This document shows positions 12,086-14,018 of a DNA stretch of 14,018 nt, in pieces (the stretch's first letter is position 1; each line of letters starts with the position of its first letter). The translations under genes were made by a program, and so were the position numbers. Source of the DNA: an uncultured Fidelibacterota bacterium (GTDB lineage Bacteria > Fidelibacterota > Marinisomatia > Marinisomatales > TCS55). The stretch is taken from the NCBI GenBank assembly GCA_913041075.1, contig CAJWGZ010000023.1, positions 1 to 14,018 on the forward strand, given 5' to 3'. The notes below the pieces were generated by a model. It was given only the letters and a program-made list of their open reading frames with translations, had not been told where the DNA came from and made no database searches.

Positions 12086-14018
12086 ATGGCTGAAAGATTT
12101 GACAAAGAATTAGAATCAACACCGCCCGCTGATGACCATGATTATCCGGTAATGCCGTTGCGCAATACGGTACTTTTTCCGCAACAGGTTATTCCGATCT
12201 ATATCGGTCGGGAAAAATCTCTGAAACTTATTGAAGATCTGGGTCCAGGTGATAAACACATTGTGGTTGTCGCTCAGGAGGATGGCTCCATTGAAGATCC
12301 TAAACCGGAAGACCTTTATGCCTATGGCACACTTGGTGTTGTACTGAAAGTATTTGATATGCCAGACAATAGCAAATCAGCTATTGTTCAGGGCGTAGAA
12401 CGGGTCAAGCTGCTCAGTTTTGGAGATGCCGAGCCTTACTATACGGCAGTAGTTGAACGGATCAAAGATAATCCGGTCAGTGATGACCTGGAACTGGATG
12501 CACTAGCCAAGAATCTCAGGGATACCTTTACGGAACTTATCCAGGTAGCGCCAAATCTAACCGAGGAACATTCCGGGATGCTTTCCAATATCCAGAAACC
12601 CTCCCGGTTAGCGGATCGTGCTGTTTCTCTGCTCACCGTGCCAAACCAGGAAAAACAAGAGGTCTTGGAAGAACTGGAAGTAAAAAAGCGGGTGGAAAAA
12701 ACCATAACATTGCTGACCAGAGAAATACAGCGAATTAAACTTGGTGAGGAGATTCAAACTGAGGTACATGACGAGATTTCCAAGACACAGCGGGAATATT
12801 ACCTGCGGGAACAGATGAAAGCCATTAAGAGAGAACTGGGCGAGGATGAGGAAACAGTAGAGATCAAGGAACTGGAGGATCGGATTAAAGCAGCTGGTTT
12901 ACCTGAAGAAGCAGAAAAGGTAGCCATGAAGGAACTGGATCGTCTGACCCGAATCCCAACACAATCTCCCGAATATTCTGTATCAAGAACCTATATCGAA
13001 TGGCTAGCCGACTTACCTTGGAGTAAATCAAGCGATGATCAGATCAATGTTAAAAAAGCGGAAAAGATTCTGGATGAGGATCACTATGGATTGGAAAAGG
13101 TCAAGGAACGTATCCTGGAATATTTGGCTGTCCGGAACTTGAAGCAGGAACGTAATCCCGATGGTGTCGTGCGTGGTCCCATTTTGTGTTTTTCGGGGCC
13201 TCCAGGTGTGGGAAAAACATCTTTAGGTAAATCAATTGCCAGAGCTATCGGTCGCGAGTTCGTACGCATGTCCCTTGGCGGCGTCCGGGATGAAGCAGAA
13301 ATTCGTGGACACCGCAGGACCTATATCGGTGCCTTGCCCGGTAGGATTATTCAATCGATGAAAAAGGCCGGGACCAATAACCCTGTTTTTATGCTTGATG
13401 AGATTGATAAGCTGGGGTCTGATTTTCGTGGTGACCCATCATCAGCCATGCTAGAAGTTCTTGATCCGGAACAGAATGATTCCTTCAGTGATCATTACCT
13501 GGAAGTAAATTTTGACCTGAGTAAAGTGATGTTCATTACAACGGCAAATTACCAGGATGCCATACCACCGGCATTGCGGGACCGGATGGAGATTCTTGAT
13601 TTCAGCGGTTATATCGAAGATGAGAAGATCAAGATTGCCCAGCGTCATTTAATTCCAAAACAAATTGAAGAAAACGGTTTAACCAAAAAGGAAGTTTCGC
13701 TAGATAAAGCGGCAATTAGTGAACTGGTCCGTTCCTATACAAGAGAGTCAGGTGTACGTAATCTGGAACGGGAGATCGCTAATGTGCTGCGCAAGGTGGC
13801 CCGTGATATGGTAGAAAAAACTATTAAAAAAATACGCATAACCAAGGCCAAGGTTCTGGATTATCTCGGAGCGCCCCGTTTTTATTCAGAGTTGGCTGAA
13901 CGGACTACGAAACCTGGCGTTGTAACTGGGTTAGCCTGGACTGCAGCTGGAGGTGATATTCTCTTTATAGAATCATCAAAAATGAAAGGAAAAGGTAATC
14001 TGACTTTGACGGGACAGT
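12086..14018 (+). CDS. lon: ATP-dependent Lon protease (3' truncated)
   Basis: Lon is a cytoplasmic homo-oligomeric AAA+ serine protease that degrades misfolded and regulatory proteins. The frame is open from ATG 12086 to the window edge, giving 644 of roughly 800 expected residues. The LAN substrate-binding domain begins with VMPLRNTVLFP (22-32). A coiled helical region follows, including TQREYYLREQMKAIKRELG at about 232-250. The AAA+ module has Walker A GPPGVGKT (371-378) and Walker B VFMLDE (434-439, D438 and E439). The fragment ends just inside the protease domain (KPGVVTGLAW onwards), so the catalytic Ser-Lys dyad lies outside the window. lon appears to be transcribed from its own promoter region. 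Its GC content is noticeably higher than that of genes at the left end. Confidence 0.97.
   Translation, partial: MAERFDKELESTPPADDHDYPVMPLRNTVLFPQQVIPIYIGREKSLKLIEDLGPGDKHIVVVAQEDGSIEDPKPEDLYAYGTLGVVLKVFDMPDNSKSAIVQGVERVKLLSFGDAEPYYTAVVERIKDNPVSDDLELDALAKNLRDTFTELIQVAPNLTEEHSGMLSNIQKPSRLADRAVSLLTVPNQEKQEVLEELEVKKRVEKTITLLTREIQRIKLGEEIQTEVHDEISKTQREYYLREQMKAIKRELGEDEETVEIKELEDRIKAAGLPEEAEKVAMKELDRLTRIPTQSPEYSVSRTYIEWLADLPWSKSSDDQINVKKAEKILDEDHYGLEKVKERILEYLAVRNLKQERNPDGVVRGPILCFSGPPGVGKTSLGKSIARAIGREFVRMSLGGVRDEAEIRGHRRTYIGALPGRIIQSMKKAGTNNPVFMLDEIDKLGSDFRGDPSSAMLEVLDPEQNDSFSDHYLEVNFDLSKVMFITTANYQDAIPPALRDRMEILDFSGYIEDEKIKIAQRHLIPKQIEENGLTKKEVSLDKAAISELVRSYTRESGVRNLEREIANVLRKVARDMVEKTIKKIRITKAKVLDYLGAPRFYSELAERTTKPGVVTGLAWTAAGGDILFIESSKMKGKGNLTLTGQ

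Noticed and set aside
1..14018. Mobile element, phage, CRISPR or defence system
   Set aside because: No transposase, integrase, terminal repeat pair, repeat-spacer array or nuclease/helicase defence gene is seen; nth is an ordinary repair glycosylase with all catalytic residues.

Overview
The window is a densely packed bacterial chromosome segment with every supported gene on the + strand. Sixteen protein genes are visible, the first truncated at its 5' side and the last at its 3' side. Nine of the fifteen gene junctions overlap by 1-14 bases, and the longest non-coding stretch is 230 bases. I see no RNA gene, mobile element, CRISPR array or phage gene. The content is metabolic and housekeeping. 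Moderate AT-richness, the fused E1 alpha/beta subunit and the gene set fit a Gram-negative-type bacterium, perhaps in or near the FCB assemblage (Bacteroidetes, Chlorobi, Marinimicrobia and relatives). That placement is an inference from gene style only; no rRNA or other phylogenetic marker was analysed.

Positions 1-2749 hold an overlapping series: the C-terminal part of an unrecognised protein, a metallo-beta-lactamase-fold hydrolase, a DUF309 protein, a small degenerate receiver-like protein and endonuclease III (nth). After a 99-base gap, 2849-4499 carries a pterin/queuosine-type trio: a QueD/PTPS-family enzyme with Asp where the catalytic Cys is expected, a VUT/YhhQ-type queuosine-precursor transporter, and GTP cyclohydrolase I (folE). 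FolE and QueD would supply successive early steps from GTP, and the transporter suggests salvage of 7-deazaguanine precursors. QueE and QueC are not present here.

Positions 4546-11855 form a second compact block: an antibiotic-biosynthesis-monooxygenase (ABM) family protein, dihydrolipoyl dehydrogenase (E3), lipB, a fused E1 alpha/beta, E2, an unassigned SAM-dependent methyltransferase, and lipA. It encodes E1, E2 and E3 of a pyruvate- or branched-chain-type 2-oxoacid dehydrogenase. It also encodes both enzymes that build lipoate on E2: LipB transfers octanoyl from octanoyl-ACP and LipA inserts the sulfurs. The ABM protein and the methyltransferase have no evident role in this scheme.

A 230-base intergenic region (11856-12085) precedes lon, which runs off the right edge before its protease catalytic residues. 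This region contains two TTGAAA-based promoter-like elements, a 14-base palindrome inside a larger dyad, and a good Shine-Dalgarno sequence. Sampled GC content is clearly higher in lon than in the left-hand genes.

No new defence or mobile system is evident. The most testable oddities are a Shine-Dalgarno/ATG pair exactly at the alpha/beta junction of the fused E1, the Cys-to-Asp change in the QueD homologue, the methyltransferase inside the lipoate operon, and the symmetric lon leader.
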